A stretch of 32,398 nt of DNA from a candidate division NC10 bacterium RIFCSPLOWO2_12_FULL_66_18 (GCA_001771285.1 METI01000206.1:6303-38700); one strand, 5' to 3'. Positions 22,591 through 30,849 are shown, counted from the stretch's first letter. Program-made: numbers and translations. The notes: generated from the sequence alone by a model not told the origin.

Positions 22591-24625
22591 CGGGGTCGCT
22601 CGCCTCCCGTGTGCACCGCAGAAAGAACGCTCCCGTTGACGTGAGGTGGAGAGTCCACCCAGGCGGGATCACCGTGGTGGCGCCGAACTCTTCCACGATG
22701 GCCGGCCCCCCTACGTCACGTCGGGGGGGAAGGAGTTCACGGGGCAGGACCGGCGTAACATGCCACCGCCCCCCAAAATACACCTGTCGCTCCTGCGGGG
22801 GCCCAACCGGAGGGCGAGCATTGTCGAGGTCAGGGAGGCAGGGTTTCCGGGTGAATCCCGTGCAGGTCACGCGGAGGTTGACTAGCTCCACTTGCTCCTC
22901 CAGGTCATGTCCATAGCGGCGAGCATACCGTTCGCGGAAAGCCTTGGCGATTTCCCCGGCGCCTACCCCGTCGTGGACTGGCACCATCAGCTCGTGTGCC
23001 TGGCCGGCGAACCGCAGATCGGCGAACCGCTCGACGGTTATCCGCTCCGGAGGCACTCCTTCCTCCTGCAAGGCCATCACCCCTTCCGTTGCCATCTCCA
23101 CAAACAGCTTTTCCATGCGAAGTGGGTCGGCCTCGGTGAGGTGGCAGATATAGCTCTGCACGTAGTCATGGCGCAGGTCTGCGGTTAGGAGCCCAAGGGC
23201 TGAGATGTTCCCGGGCCACAGGGGGACCAGGATCTCCCGAATCCCGAGCTCCTCGGCCACTTGGACGGCATGCATCGGCCCGGCCCCGCCCATTGCCACT
23301 AAGGTGAAGCCCCGAGGGTCGTACCCGCGTTCAATGGAGATCTTCCGAACGGCCCCAGCCATCTTGGTCACCGCCAGCTGGATGATCCCTTCTGCTAACC
23401 ATTCCAGGTCCCGCCGCCCCAGGGAGGCTCCAAGCCTGGCGAGGGCCTCATGAGCCAGGGACGGACGGACCGGTAACTGTCCCCCCAGAAGAGACGAGGT
23501 TGAGAGCCGGCCCAGAACTAGGTTGGCATCCGTGATCGTGGGCGCGGTCCCTCCCTTGCCGTAACAGGCTGGCCCGGGGAGGGCACCAGCGCTTTGGGGA
23601 CCGACGCGGAGAGCACCGTCCACGTCGATCCATGCGATGCTCCCACCGCCTGCACCAACTGTGTGGATCTCAAGCTGTGGTGTCTTCACCGGCATCCCGG
23701 CGATTATTCCCTCGGTGGAAACCAAGGGTTGAAGCCCCTCTAGGAGGCAGACGTCGGTACTCGTCCCCCCCATATCATACGTGATGAGGTTCACCATGCC
23801 TGCGGCGCGCCCGGCGAAGATGGCCCCACTCACTCCCGCTGCCGGCCCGGACAGAATCGTCCTGATCGGGAAGCGAAGGGTGGTAGCGCTGTTCATAATC
23901 CCGCCATTGGAGGCCATGGAGTAGAGGTCGGCCCGGTACCCTTGGGCGCCGAGATCCCGGGTCAGCGCGACGATGTACCGGCGCAGCACCGGGGCGATAT
24001 AGGCGTTCATGGCGGTGGTACTGAAGCGCTCGAACTCCCGGTATTCGGAGAGGCTCTCTGCCGAGGTGTAAATGGCCACATTTTCGAGGCGCTTGGCCAG
24101 GATCGCCTTGGCTCGCTGCTCATGAAGCGGGTTGGCATACGAATGGAGAAAGCAGACTGCGACAGACTCCACTCTCTCACCGCAGAGCACCTGAGCGATC
24201 CGCTCCACCTCGGCCTCGTCCAGTGACTCCAAGATTTCGCCAGTGAACAGTAGCCTCTCGGTGACTTCAAACCGCAGACGGCGAGGAACAAGCGGGCGGC
24301 GCCGGACAAACTTGGTGTTAAACTGACCCGGAGCCATCCGGCGGCACAGGCCGATCTCCAGGGCGTCACGGAAGCCCCGGGTGGTCAGGAGCGCCACCTT
24401 CGCCCCCTTGCCCTCAAGGACGGTGTTCGTTGCCACCGTCGAGCCGTGGACGACGCGACGGATGCTTGTGCAGTCTCCGCACAGTCCGAGGATCCCGGCC
24501 AACACCCCCTCCGCCTGGTTGCCGGGGGTAGAGGGCACCTTGAACACGCGCACCTCGCCTGAATCCTCTTCCACGGACACTACGTCCGTGAAGGTCCCGC
24601 CAACATCGACACCGACAAGTCTCAT
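22577..24625 (-). CDS. hyuA: Hydantoinase A/oxoprolinase family protein (HyuA), ATP-binding subunit
   Basis: The 682-residue protein starts 'MRLVGVDVGGTFTDVV', the ASKHA-type phosphate-binding loop of HyuA. Other family segments are 'VVHGSTVATNTVLEGKGAKVALLTTRGFRD', 'MASNGGIMNSATTLRFPIRTILSGPAAGVSGA', 'TYDMGGTSTDVCLLEG', 'VGAGGGSIAWIDVDGALRVGPQSAGALPGPACY' and 'FTLVAMGGAGPMHA', all in order and intact. It is the ATP-using partner of HyuB. The substrate ring cannot be read from sequence, and N-methylhydantoinase, 5-oxoprolinase and acetone-carboxylase-like members share the layout. It lies 23 bases after the aminotransferase gene stop and shares its transcript. Confidence 0.92.
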   Translation of the reverse strand: MRLVGVDVGGTFTDVVSVEEDSGEVRVFKVPSTPGNQAEGVLAGILGLCGDCTSIRRVVHGSTVATNTVLEGKGAKVALLTTRGFRDALEIGLCRRMAPGQFNTKFVRRRPLVPRRLRFEVTERLLFTGEILESLDEAEVERIAQVLCGERVESVAVCFLHSYANPLHEQRAKAILAKRLENVAIYTSAESLSEYREFERFSTTAMNAYIAPVLRRYIVALTRDLGAQGYRADLYSMASNGGIMNSATTLRFPIRTILSGPAAGVSGAIFAGRAAGMVNLITYDMGGTSTDVCLLEGLQPLVSTEGIIAGMPVKTPQLEIHTVGAGGGSIAWIDVDGALRVGPQSAGALPGPACYGKGGTAPTITDANLVLGRLSTSSLLGGQLPVRPSLAHEALARLGASLGRRDLEWLAEGIIQLAVTKMAGAVRKISIERGYDPRGFTLVAMGGAGPMHAVQVAEELGIREILVPLWPGNISALGLLTADLRHDYVQSYICHLTEADPLRMEKLFVEMATEGVMALQEEGVPPERITVERFADLRFAGQAHELMVPVHDGVGAGEIAKAFRERYARRYGHDLEEQVELVNLRVTCTGFTRKPCLPDLDNARPPVGPPQERQVYFGGRWHVTPVLPRELLPPRRDVGGPAIVEEFGATTVIPPGWTLHLTSTGAFFLRCTREASDPDEPQ

Positions 24626-24648
24626 TCCAGACCCCTATTGGCCGGGCC

Positions 24649-25581
24649 TCACGGCAGCGCCGCACGCTCAACTGGTGTCATGTGGCTCAATGCCTGCTCC
24701 ACCACGTCCATCCCTACGCTCCGGTTCCAGGCCTCGATAAGTCGCGCGGTTACCGGTCCCGGGATGTTGCTGGATAGCACCTTTCCATTGAATCGGCTAA
24801 CTGGCAGGATGCAGAAGCTGGTCGTGGTCAGGAACGCCTCATCAGCAACGTATACGTCGTATGGCGTGAAGTTGCCTTCCGTGATCTCGACATTCACGCT
24901 GGGCGCTATCTCGAAGATAGTGTCTCGTGTAATTCCGAGAAGGATGTTCTTGGGACGTGGTGTGAACACGCGACCATCCCGAACGAAGAAAAAGTTGGCA
25001 GTGCTGCTTTCGGCAATATTGCCCTCCAAGTCCAAGAGCAACGGGAAGGCTTCTGGGTCGACCATCTTTGCCTCAAACTCGGCCTGGATGTGGTTCATCT
25101 TGTTGGTGATCTTGGCCTTAGGGTCGAGGCACTCAGGTGGGGTTCGGCGCGTGGAGGTCAGCACGACATGGGCGCCGATCCGGTAAAACTTCGCGCGTAT
25201 GAAGTATGGGGGTCGGTTATAAACCACGACCGTGGGCTTGCCAGCTTCCAGCGGATTCCGACTAGGCACATCCAGCCCTCGGGTAACGATAATCCAGATC
25301 ATGTAGTCATCGGTGGGGCCGAGGAGGTGTTTGTTCCGATTGAAGACCTCTAACGCGATCTTCTCCAGGTCAGCCGCTGAGAGGTCCAGCCGGATGTGGG
25401 TATACTTCAGCGATCGCATCAACCGCTCGCAGTGCTCCCGTAGCTTGAAGGGGCGGTGGTTGAAGGAGCGGGCTACGTCGTACACCCCATCACCGCAGAC
25501 GAAACCCCGGTCGAATATGGATACCATCGCCTGGCTCTCGAGCACGAACTCCCCATTTACGTAGGCAATGCGTTCACTCAT
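24649..25581 (-). CDS. Class IV PLP-dependent aminotransferase (D-amino-acid/branched-chain type)
   Basis: From the ATG at 25581 (GGAGG five bases upstream) the product has 310 residues. The longer frame to 25617 lacks a ribosome binding site. Class IV fold-type features are clear: 'IAYVNGEFV', 'SIFDRGFVCGDGVYDVAR', the K-x-x-N segment in which K157 is the likely PLP lysine ('AKITNKMNH'), and 'DLEGNIAESSTANFFFVRDG' with the PLP-binding glutamate. Members include D-amino-acid transaminase, branched-chain aminotransferase and 4-amino-4-deoxychorismate lyase. The length, and the genes around it (GntR regulator upstream, HyuAB downstream), favour an aminotransferase for the amino acid freed by ring opening (inference). 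Confidence 0.87.
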   Translation of the reverse strand: MSERIAYVNGEFVLESQAMVSIFDRGFVCGDGVYDVARSFNHRPFKLREHCERLMRSLKYTHIRLDLSAADLEKIALEVFNRNKHLLGPTDDYMIWIIVTRGLDVPSRNPLEAGKPTVVVYNRPPYFIRAKFYRIGAHVVLTSTRRTPPECLDPKAKITNKMNHIQAEFEAKMVDPEAFPLLLDLEGNIAESSTANFFFVRDGRVFTPRPKNILLGITRDTIFEIAPSVNVEITEGNFTPYDVYVADEAFLTTTSFCILPVSRFNGKVLSSNIPGPVTARLIEAWNRSVGMDVVEQALSHMTPVERAALP

Positions 25582-25613
25582 GAATTCCTCCAACCCCCTG
25601 CCGGCCGGTGAAC

Positions 25614-26381
25614 TCACCCTCGTTCCTCTCGTCTGAAAGCGGGCCGCGCGGACTCGGGCTCTTTGTACTGGATCTCCGTTGTGTATTGGTACTGGTCCTC
25701 GCGGAAATAATTGTCCGCCAGCCGGATCGGCTCCCCGCTGGCTAGATAACTCTCGGACTGGATGTGCAGGACCGGGTCCATCAACGACACCCCTAGAAGA
25801 GGCGCGATCGTCTCGTCGGCCCGCTGCACGCGGATAGTGCGGACGCTCCGCGCTATGGCGAGGCCGCGCTTCTGCCAGAGGATCTCCTGTAGGGTGGTCC
25901 GTCGCAGGTCAGCCCTCCTGACCACCGCTGCGATGTCTGGGGGGAGGTACGTGACCACTGCCGATAGGGGCGCGCCGGCCACCCGGTGAACCCGGATCAC
26001 GCGAAGAGCCGGCGATTCGAAAGGTAGCCGGAGAAAGTTGGCCACCCGGGCGGGAGCAGGGATGGTCTCGATAGAAACCACCCGGACCTTGGTCCCCAAG
26101 CCATGATGGAGTGGGTCCCCCAAGGTGCGGACGACGTGTCCCGGCGCTGTCTTGGCCGAGACGAAGGTTCCTGCCCCCCGCCGGCCGTTCAGGAGCCCAT
26201 GGTTCTTGAGCAGCCCGAGTGCCTGGCGGATCGTGGTCCGACTGACGCCGAACTCCCGACACAGCATTTCCTCACTGGGAAGCCGGTCGCTGTTGGATAT
26301 GATCCCGGCCTCGATCCGCATCTGAATGAGGCGAGAGACCTGATAATAACGCGAAACCGAAGGGTTGTAGGGAAGGTTCAT
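25614..26381 (-). CDS. GntR family regulator, HutC-type with UTRA ligand domain (head of the array)
   Basis: This is a 255-residue regulator if started at the ATG at 26381; a longer frame to 26393 uses TTG. The N-terminal winged helix (about 10-75) reads 'YYQVSRLIQMRIEAGII', 'LPSEEMLCREFGVSRTTIRQAL', 'GLLNGRRGAGTFV', the classic GntR pattern. The C-terminal UTRA domain (about 95-240) binds a small molecule; 'LRVIRVHRVAGAPLSAVVTYLP' and 'DPVLHIQSESYLASGEPIRLADNYFREDQYQY' are typical. It is the most upstream gene of the minus array, 32 bases before the aminotransferase gene. A promoter with a palindrome just upstream suggests it controls itself and the whole array, released by a substrate or intermediate. 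Confidence 0.9.
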   Translation of the reverse strand: MNLPYNPSVSRYYQVSRLIQMRIEAGIISNSDRLPSEEMLCREFGVSRTTIRQALGLLKNHGLLNGRRGAGTFVSAKTAPGHVVRTLGDPLHHGLGTKVRVVSIETIPAPARVANFLRLPFESPALRVIRVHRVAGAPLSAVVTYLPPDIAAVVRRADLRRTTLQEILWQKRGLAIARSVRTIRVQRADETIAPLLGVSLMDPVLHIQSESYLASGEPIRLADNYFREDQYQYTTEIQYKEPESARPAFRREERG

Positions 26382-26421
26382 CGGTCTCACCAATGAGGCG
26401 GAGTCTCGTCGGAATATGTTG

Positions 26422-26434
26422 TATCAAAGTGATA
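26422..26434. promoter_or_regulatory. Palindrome TATCA-N3-TGATA, candidate GntR operator
   Basis: A perfect inverted repeat (TATCA, AAG, TGATA) overlaps the -10 region of the minus-strand promoter in front of the GntR gene. Autoregulation by the GntR protein through this site is likely from position. No second copy was found. Confidence 0.4.
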
Positions 26435-26462
26435 ACTACCACCGCCCTCGCCAACGTGTCAA
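26433..26462 (-). promoter_or_regulatory. Sigma-70-like promoter of the GntR-headed array
   Basis: The minus strand has TTGACA (26462-26457), an 18-base spacer and TAGTTA (26438-26433), about 50 bases before the GntR start codon. The -35 is a perfect consensus and the -10 matches partly. Confidence 0.5.
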
Positions 26463-26529
26463 GTCTTTTTTGGACCTCTTTTATCCGAATCAACTGGTAA
26501 ACTTCAGGTGCTTGACGTCCCGGTACGCC

Positions 26530-26790
26530 TCAAATCGACGGAGCGCCCGGAGGGGGGTCCGGCCCTCCAACTCCGCGCCAGTGGAGGCGAGTGTGGTTGT
26601 AGTGCCAGAGGCACCGGGCGAAAGACTGGGCCAGATCGCGGCTAGTCGTGTACAGCCGCCGCCCGTAGAGCTCCTGCTCGTCGGTCATGTGCGAGCGCTC
26701 GACCTTGCCGTTCAGCCGTGGCGTGCGGGGCGGGATCAAGCGGTGGAGCGCGCCCGAACTGGCCGCACATCGCGGTGAACGGGTGCGCCT
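26530..26790 (-). pseudogene. IS481-like transposase remnant (end of the DDE domain)
   Basis: Two minus-strand frames together give the end of an rve-type integrase core: 'AHPFTAMCGQFGRA' in one frame (about 26788-26747), then in the next 'LHRLIPPRTPRLNGKVERSH', 'TDEQELYGR' and 'ARCLWHYNHTRLHWRGVGG' down to the stop at 26530. The 'PRLNGKVERSH' stretch holds the catalytic glutamate and is typical of the IS481 group. The N-terminal half is absent and a frameshift divides the rest, so it is dead. Confidence 0.65.
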
Positions 26791-26854
26791 TCGCCGGCCG
26801 GTACAGAGCTCGCCGATCCGGCCTTGGTTCGGTGGGGAGGCGAAGGACCGTGGA

Positions 26855-27022
26855 TATCCCCCCGACTTGATGGAGGAGCTCCCGGCGTACGTGGAGACGC
26901 TTTCCGACCGGTCGGGGGAGCGGCTCCTGTTTTCCTTCCAGGCCGGGAGGCCGATTGACCCGAAGAACGCCGACCAGCAAGGGCTCAAGAAGGCCCTCCG
27001 GCGCTTCTTGCGGACCACTGGG
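26855..27022 (+). pseudogene. Possible tyrosine recombinase (phage-integrase type) fragment
   Basis: A plus-strand frame reads 'PPDLMEELPAYVETL', 'GERLLFSFQAGRPIDPKN' and 'LKKALRRF'. This resembles the stretch between the first catalytic arginine and the H-x-x-R box of tyrosine recombinases. The start, the catalytic arginine and tyrosine boxes and a clean end are missing. It overlaps nothing else recognisable and supports the view that this gap is a recombination scar. Confidence 0.4.
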
Positions 27023-27172
27023 CGGGGGACGACGGAATGTGGAGATACGCGGGACGATGAGTATCCTGGAATCGCTGAGATTACTCTGGAGTGCGGCTTC
27101 AGGGATGGCGGCCTGAAGGGAGCGGGATCTCGACCGAAGAAAGGGTCTCCTCTGTAACGTTCAGGAAATTTC

Positions 27173-27200
27173 TTGACAGATAAGGGAAGATGTTTAATGT
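27173..27200 (+). promoter_or_regulatory. Sigma-70-like promoter of the second GntR gene
   Basis: TTGACA at 27173-27178 and TAATGT at 27195-27200 are separated by 16 bases, and lie about 50 bases before the start codon. The AT-rich segment up to 27210 (TTAATGTATAGTTAACA) could hold an operator. Confidence 0.5.
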
Positions 27201-27249
27201 ATAGTTAACAGATCAAGCAGGCAGAAATCATAATTCAAGAGGAAGAGTG

Positions 27250-28023
27250 ATGCTCAAGAGAGATCATCGGGTCGTGCCGCTTTACTACCAGGTCGAGCAC
27301 GTCATCCGCCAGCGGATCATTACCGGAGAGTACCCCCCTGGCAGTCAGATCCCCTCGGAAAACGAGTTGAGCCACGAGATGGGTGTCAGCCGCGTTACGG
27401 TCCGGGAGGCCCTACGCGAACTGGTTCGCGAGAACATGCTCGTGAAGGTGCAGGGAAAAGGCACCTTCGTCGCCCAGCACCCGACCACCAGGTTGCCGGC
27501 GATGAAGTTCACGGGCTTCCTGGAGGAGCTGTACGACCAGGTCCAGAAAGTTTCTGTGAAAGACGTGGAGATCAGCCGGGTTCCAGTGACCGATGAGCTG
27601 CGTAAGCTGCTGAAGCTGGACCCGGCGGAGTCGGAGCTGTTCCGCATCAAGCGCCTCCGGCACGTGAATGATGCACCCTATGCCTTCACGATCAACTTCC
27701 TTCCGGTGGAGATCGGGCAGCAGATCCGGGAGAAGGAGCTCCTGCGCGTTCCCCTCCTCTGGATCCTGCAGGAGGAGCTGAAGATTCCCATCACCCGGGC
27801 CCACGAGACCGTGGAGGCGGCGGCGGCCGACCCCGAGGTCGCCGAGAGGCTGGACATCCCCTTGCTCTCCCCTGTCATGCATGTCAAGCGTGTCATGTAC
27901 ACCGAGCCAGACCGGCCGCTGGAACTGGTGGAGAGTTATTACCGGGCCGACAGGTACCAGTACTCGGTCAATTTGATCCGGGTGAAGCGCGACGGGAAGT
28001 GGGCCTGGGATCACAAATCGTAG
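27250..28023 (+). CDS. GntR family regulator, HutC-type with UTRA domain (orphan)
   Basis: This 257-residue regulator has an N-terminal winged helix ('VPLYYQVEHVIRQRIITGEYPPGSQIPSENEL', then 'MGVSRVTVREALRELVRENMLVKVQGKGTFVA') and a C-terminal UTRA domain with 'ELFRIKRLRHVNDAPYAFTINFLP' and the end 'DRPLELVESYYRADRYQYSVNL'. I choose the ATG at 27250, since AGAGGAAG lies at the right distance; a GTG three bases earlier is possible. Its own promoter lies upstream, beside transposase debris. No catabolic gene follows it in the same direction, and the next gene converges. It may act on the array to the left, or have lost its targets when the insertion sequences rearranged the region (inference). 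Confidence 0.9.
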   Translation: MLKRDHRVVPLYYQVEHVIRQRIITGEYPPGSQIPSENELSHEMGVSRVTVREALRELVRENMLVKVQGKGTFVAQHPTTRLPAMKFTGFLEELYDQVQKVSVKDVEISRVPVTDELRKLLKLDPAESELFRIKRLRHVNDAPYAFTINFLPVEIGQQIREKELLRVPLLWILQEELKIPITRAHETVEAAAADPEVAERLDIPLLSPVMHVKRVMYTEPDRPLELVESYYRADRYQYSVNLIRVKRDGKWAWDHKS

Positions 28024-28283
28024 TCCCACCATCCGGACCAGCACGGAAATCGAATCACCGAGCCAGAAGCTCGGGCATACAATTTTCCCGCGCCGCCTCT
28101 TTTCTATTACAGGACGAGCGCGATAACCGCGCCCCACTCTCGCCGGAGCAATCGAGACTCACCCGCTTCCACTCCGCCCATTCGAGAAACTGCCCGCGCT
28201 TTTTGAATCCCGACCGCGAGCCAGGCTGCGCTGCGCTGAACCTCCCTAGAAGAAATACGCCACCGTAATTGCGGACCGAAGCA
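28024..28283. other. Intergenic stretch between convergent genes
   Basis: These 260 bases lie between the second GntR gene and the convergent DUF5939 gene. I see no gene, no clear terminator hairpin, and no trace of the cyclase domain that would be expected to follow the DUF5939 gene. Confidence 0.4.
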
Positions 28284-29558
28284 CTAAGTTGCCGACCGGA
28301 CCTCAGCCTGTGCCAGCTCTCGGAATTCCGGGAGCGTCATGACCTGCGCCGCGGTGATTGCGCGGGGATCCCATTGAACTTGCTCGATGACCGCGACCAC
28401 GACATGGGCTGTTTCGTTTCGGAATCGGGCCGTCATGGGTCCGGGCACGAATCTCTGGCGCATCTGGTACCATCCGTCATCCCGATACGTGAAGGCCACC
28501 TCCGACTGGCCTGCGGGATCCGGATCGAGGGGGCAGCTTGCATTGACCCGCAGCGCTCGCACGCGGAACGGTTCATTCGGTAATGTCACGAGCACCGCGC
28601 GTTCGGTCCCCGGGAGGAGGTACTGTTGAGCCCAGATGTGGGGGAAGTTGGCAGGCCCGCCGATGCAATAGGTCTCATCCCTGGCCGGGCGGAGCGAGGG
28701 ATGCACCGAGTAGCGCAGCTCCACGTTCTGCTTGAGGTCCGCATCGTACTCCACTGCACAGAGGTCGCAATGGATGCGTGGGTGGAGAGTCCCCACTGTT
28801 CCCATCTCCGCGTGGGGGATCCTGCAGTTGGGGCACAGGATCTCCCAGGTGTGGTACAGGGCCCCCAGCCGTTCCGCCTGGACGAAGAGGCGCAGGACCT
28901 CTGTCCGGTCCGCCCCCCACCCATCGGCCAGGGCAAAGGGTTGCATCCGCAGGACATCCCGGTCCGGGGCCGCCACAACGTGTCGCGCGAACCGCGCCAC
29001 CAGGTGCTCGGACAGATGGCTTCCCCGGAGTGCGGCCAGGAGTTGGTCGATACGGTCTCGATCCACCGGGCTCATCCGACTCGGCGGCGAGGGAAGGTCC
29101 ACCCTGGAGTTCCGGGTCGCAATGGATCGCTCGCAGAAGGCCAGGGTATCCCGGATTCCCCTTCGGCCCATCAGCCTGGCCATCCCCCACCCGAACAGCG
29201 TGCGCGGTGTCACCTCTGCGAATACCCGGACCGAGGTCCCATCCGTGTGGGGGCGAAGTTCCATCCCCCCGTAGAACACATCCAGGAGCCCGGTCTCGAA
29301 GACGCGCAGGACGGCGTAGCGCTCGCCCCGCACCCACTCGAACGGATACTCGCGCCAGTTGGCCGCCATGAGACCCCAGAATCGGGCGGACGCCTCGCGG
29401 TAGAAGGCGTCGGCGCTCACCACCACGGGCCCGTAGGCGACGTGGGGCATGCCGATCTCGCGGTTGATCTGGTCGGTGTTGGCCAACAGATCCCACAGCA
29501 CTGTCGGTGAGACGGGAAAGTTTTGCTCCGCTTGCAGAACGATCGGCTGGTAGCCCAC
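28284..29558 (-). CDS. SRPBCC plus DUF5939 protein lacking the usual cyclase domain
   Basis: The 424-residue protein (GTG start, GAGGGAA upstream) has an N-terminal SRPBCC/polyketide-cyclase-like domain (about 1-160), with 'FPVSPTVLWDLLANTDQINREIG' at its start. A DUF5939 region (about 170-424) follows. It contains two cysteine pairs, C-P-N-C and C-D-L-C, and 'SLRPARDETYCIGGPANFPHIWAQQ'. It ends 'QVQWDPRAITAAQVMTLPEFRELAQAEV'. In the family as I know it, this last segment leads directly into a class III adenylate/guanylate cyclase domain; here the protein stops. So it is either a truncated cyclase or a free sensor half that acts on a partner. The metal-binding role of the cysteines is inferred. 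Confidence 0.75.
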   Translation of the reverse strand: MGYQPIVLQAEQNFPVSPTVLWDLLANTDQINREIGMPHVAYGPVVVSADAFYREASARFWGLMAANWREYPFEWVRGERYAVLRVFETGLLDVFYGGMELRPHTDGTSVRVFAEVTPRTLFGWGMARLMGRRGIRDTLAFCERSIATRNSRVDLPSPPSRMSPVDRDRIDQLLAALRGSHLSEHLVARFARHVVAAPDRDVLRMQPFALADGWGADRTEVLRLFVQAERLGALYHTWEILCPNCRIPHAEMGTVGTLHPRIHCDLCAVEYDADLKQNVELRYSVHPSLRPARDETYCIGGPANFPHIWAQQYLLPGTERAVLVTLPNEPFRVRALRVNASCPLDPDPAGQSEVAFTYRDDGWYQMRQRFVPGPMTARFRNETAHVVVAVIEQVQWDPRAITAAQVMTLPEFRELAQAEVRSAT

Positions 29559-29624
29559 GAGTTCCCTCGCCTCTTGATTTACCGGTGCGTGGATGGACCC
29601 GCGGAGCCCGAGGCCGCAACTCCC

Positions 29625-30419
29625 CTACTCGCGGACGGGCATGTGGGGGATTTCTGCCAGGGGGATCGGGCGCATCCTGACGCGACCACGTTTTACAATG
29701 GCTTCGCGGGCGCCGGCAACCTTTGGCAGGAAGGCGTCACAGTTCAGGCCCAGGAACTCACCGGTGACGCCTGCGGTCTTCTCCAACCCCTTGGCAAGTT
29801 GGTTGATCGCCCCTTCATAGTTCCCCGCGTGAGCGTGGTGAAAGCCGACACTGATCTGAATGATCCCCTGCAGGAACCGCTTCATGGGTCCCCTTGGCTG
29901 GCTCGCCCAGCAGTGTTCCAGATGCTCGTGCGCTTCGAAGAAAAGGCCCGCGTTGAAGCACAGGGCCGCCTCCGCCATGGCCTTTCGCAAAGAATCCCGC
30001 GGACGGCTGATCGCCCCACTCCGCCCGATACGGGCTGCTATCCGAGCATAGATCCATGCTCGCTCGCATAGTGCCGGGTAGGCCGCGCAAGCATCCGGCT
30101 CCAACTCGACCAACCAGGGGATATCCTCTAACCCTCTGGGGACCCCTGACGCATGGAATTCCCCGGTATCGGCGCGCCGAAGTTGAAGCAGTTTCCCTCG
30201 GCCGATCAAATGGTCAAGTGCCGTTTCGACGCTTCCATCCACTCCGGGAAACGCAGCACGCCGGTGCGCCAAGAGGTCGGCCAGGGGTATCTGCGGCCGA
30301 TCCGTTCGGATGGTTACCTCACAAAAGAGTGCCAGCCAGGCGATCGCGGCGCGCTTCTCTGGATCGTCAAAGGCCTGGAGCAGAAGATCAGCGAGACGGT
30401 TACGAACGGCCCGCTTCAT
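29625..30419 (-). CDS. DUF309 domain protein with an extra N-terminal domain
   Basis: The C-terminal 120 residues match DUF309: 'AALCFNAGLFFEAHEHLEHCW', 'PMKRFLQGIIQISVGFHHAHAGNYEGAINQLAKGLEKT'. DUF309 proteins are small helical proteins of unknown function with a conserved E-x-H-E pattern, here 'FEAHEHLE'. The first 130 or so residues are not part of that domain; they look mixed alpha/beta ('LIGRGKLLQLRRADTGEFHASG' resembles a winged-helix end) and I do not recognise them. I start at the ATG at 30419, after a weak GAAGG; the longer frame to 30533 adds an unlikely leader. It lies 66 bases upstream of the DUF5939 gene on the same strand, so they may be co-transcribed. Confidence 0.65.
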   Translation of the reverse strand: MKRAVRNRLADLLLQAFDDPEKRAAIAWLALFCEVTIRTDRPQIPLADLLAHRRAAFPGVDGSVETALDHLIGRGKLLQLRRADTGEFHASGVPRGLEDIPWLVELEPDACAAYPALCERAWIYARIAARIGRSGAISRPRDSLRKAMAEAALCFNAGLFFEAHEHLEHCWASQPRGPMKRFLQGIIQISVGFHHAHAGNYEGAINQLAKGLEKTAGVTGEFLGLNCDAFLPKVAGAREAIVKRGRVRMRPIPLAEIPHMPVRE

Positions 30420-30678
30420 GCCTTCAGATTTCAGAAATAGCTTCAGGAAGCATTTGTAACATATCGAAATATTAGTAGCGGATTGATGTTGCTCTGGTTG
30501 GATATTTCTACCAACTGGCTTGGAGAACGTCAAGGAAATTGAATCGCGAGGCGACGAGATCGCATGAAAGGCGAATCAACAATACTACGCCGCACACACC
30601 TGCATCGTCGGAGACGATCCGACTTGAACAGGGAGCCTGGATTTGGGGGGAGAGCCTGGGATTAGACGAGGCGGGCGG

Positions 30679-30849
30679 TTACGACTGATCCTTCTCGTGG
30701 AAGGCGCCGCACTTCTCGCAGACCCTCATCATCCGCGCGCGCGTCAGGACGACCTGGGCCCAGATCAGCTCGCCACCGCACTGGCACGTCCCGATGGACT
30801 TTCGCGCAGCGCCCTGGCGAGCCACCTTTTGTACCTTGCTCTCAGCCAT
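30679..30849 (-). CDS. Small zinc-ribbon protein, 56 residues
   Basis: The ATG at 30849 follows AAGGAG nine bases upstream. The product has a basic N-terminus (K5, K8, R11, R16, K17) and two cysteine pairs, C22-Q-C24-G and C44-E-K-C47-G, which form a zinc-ribbon. The basic tail suggests contact with nucleic acid or another protein, but the function is unknown. A longer frame to 30954 lacks a ribosome binding site. The gene is divergent from the 355-residue protein gene at 31180. Confidence 0.6.
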   Translation of the reverse strand: MAESKVQKVARQGAARKSIGTCQCGGELIWAQVVLTRARMMRVCEKCGAFHEKDQS

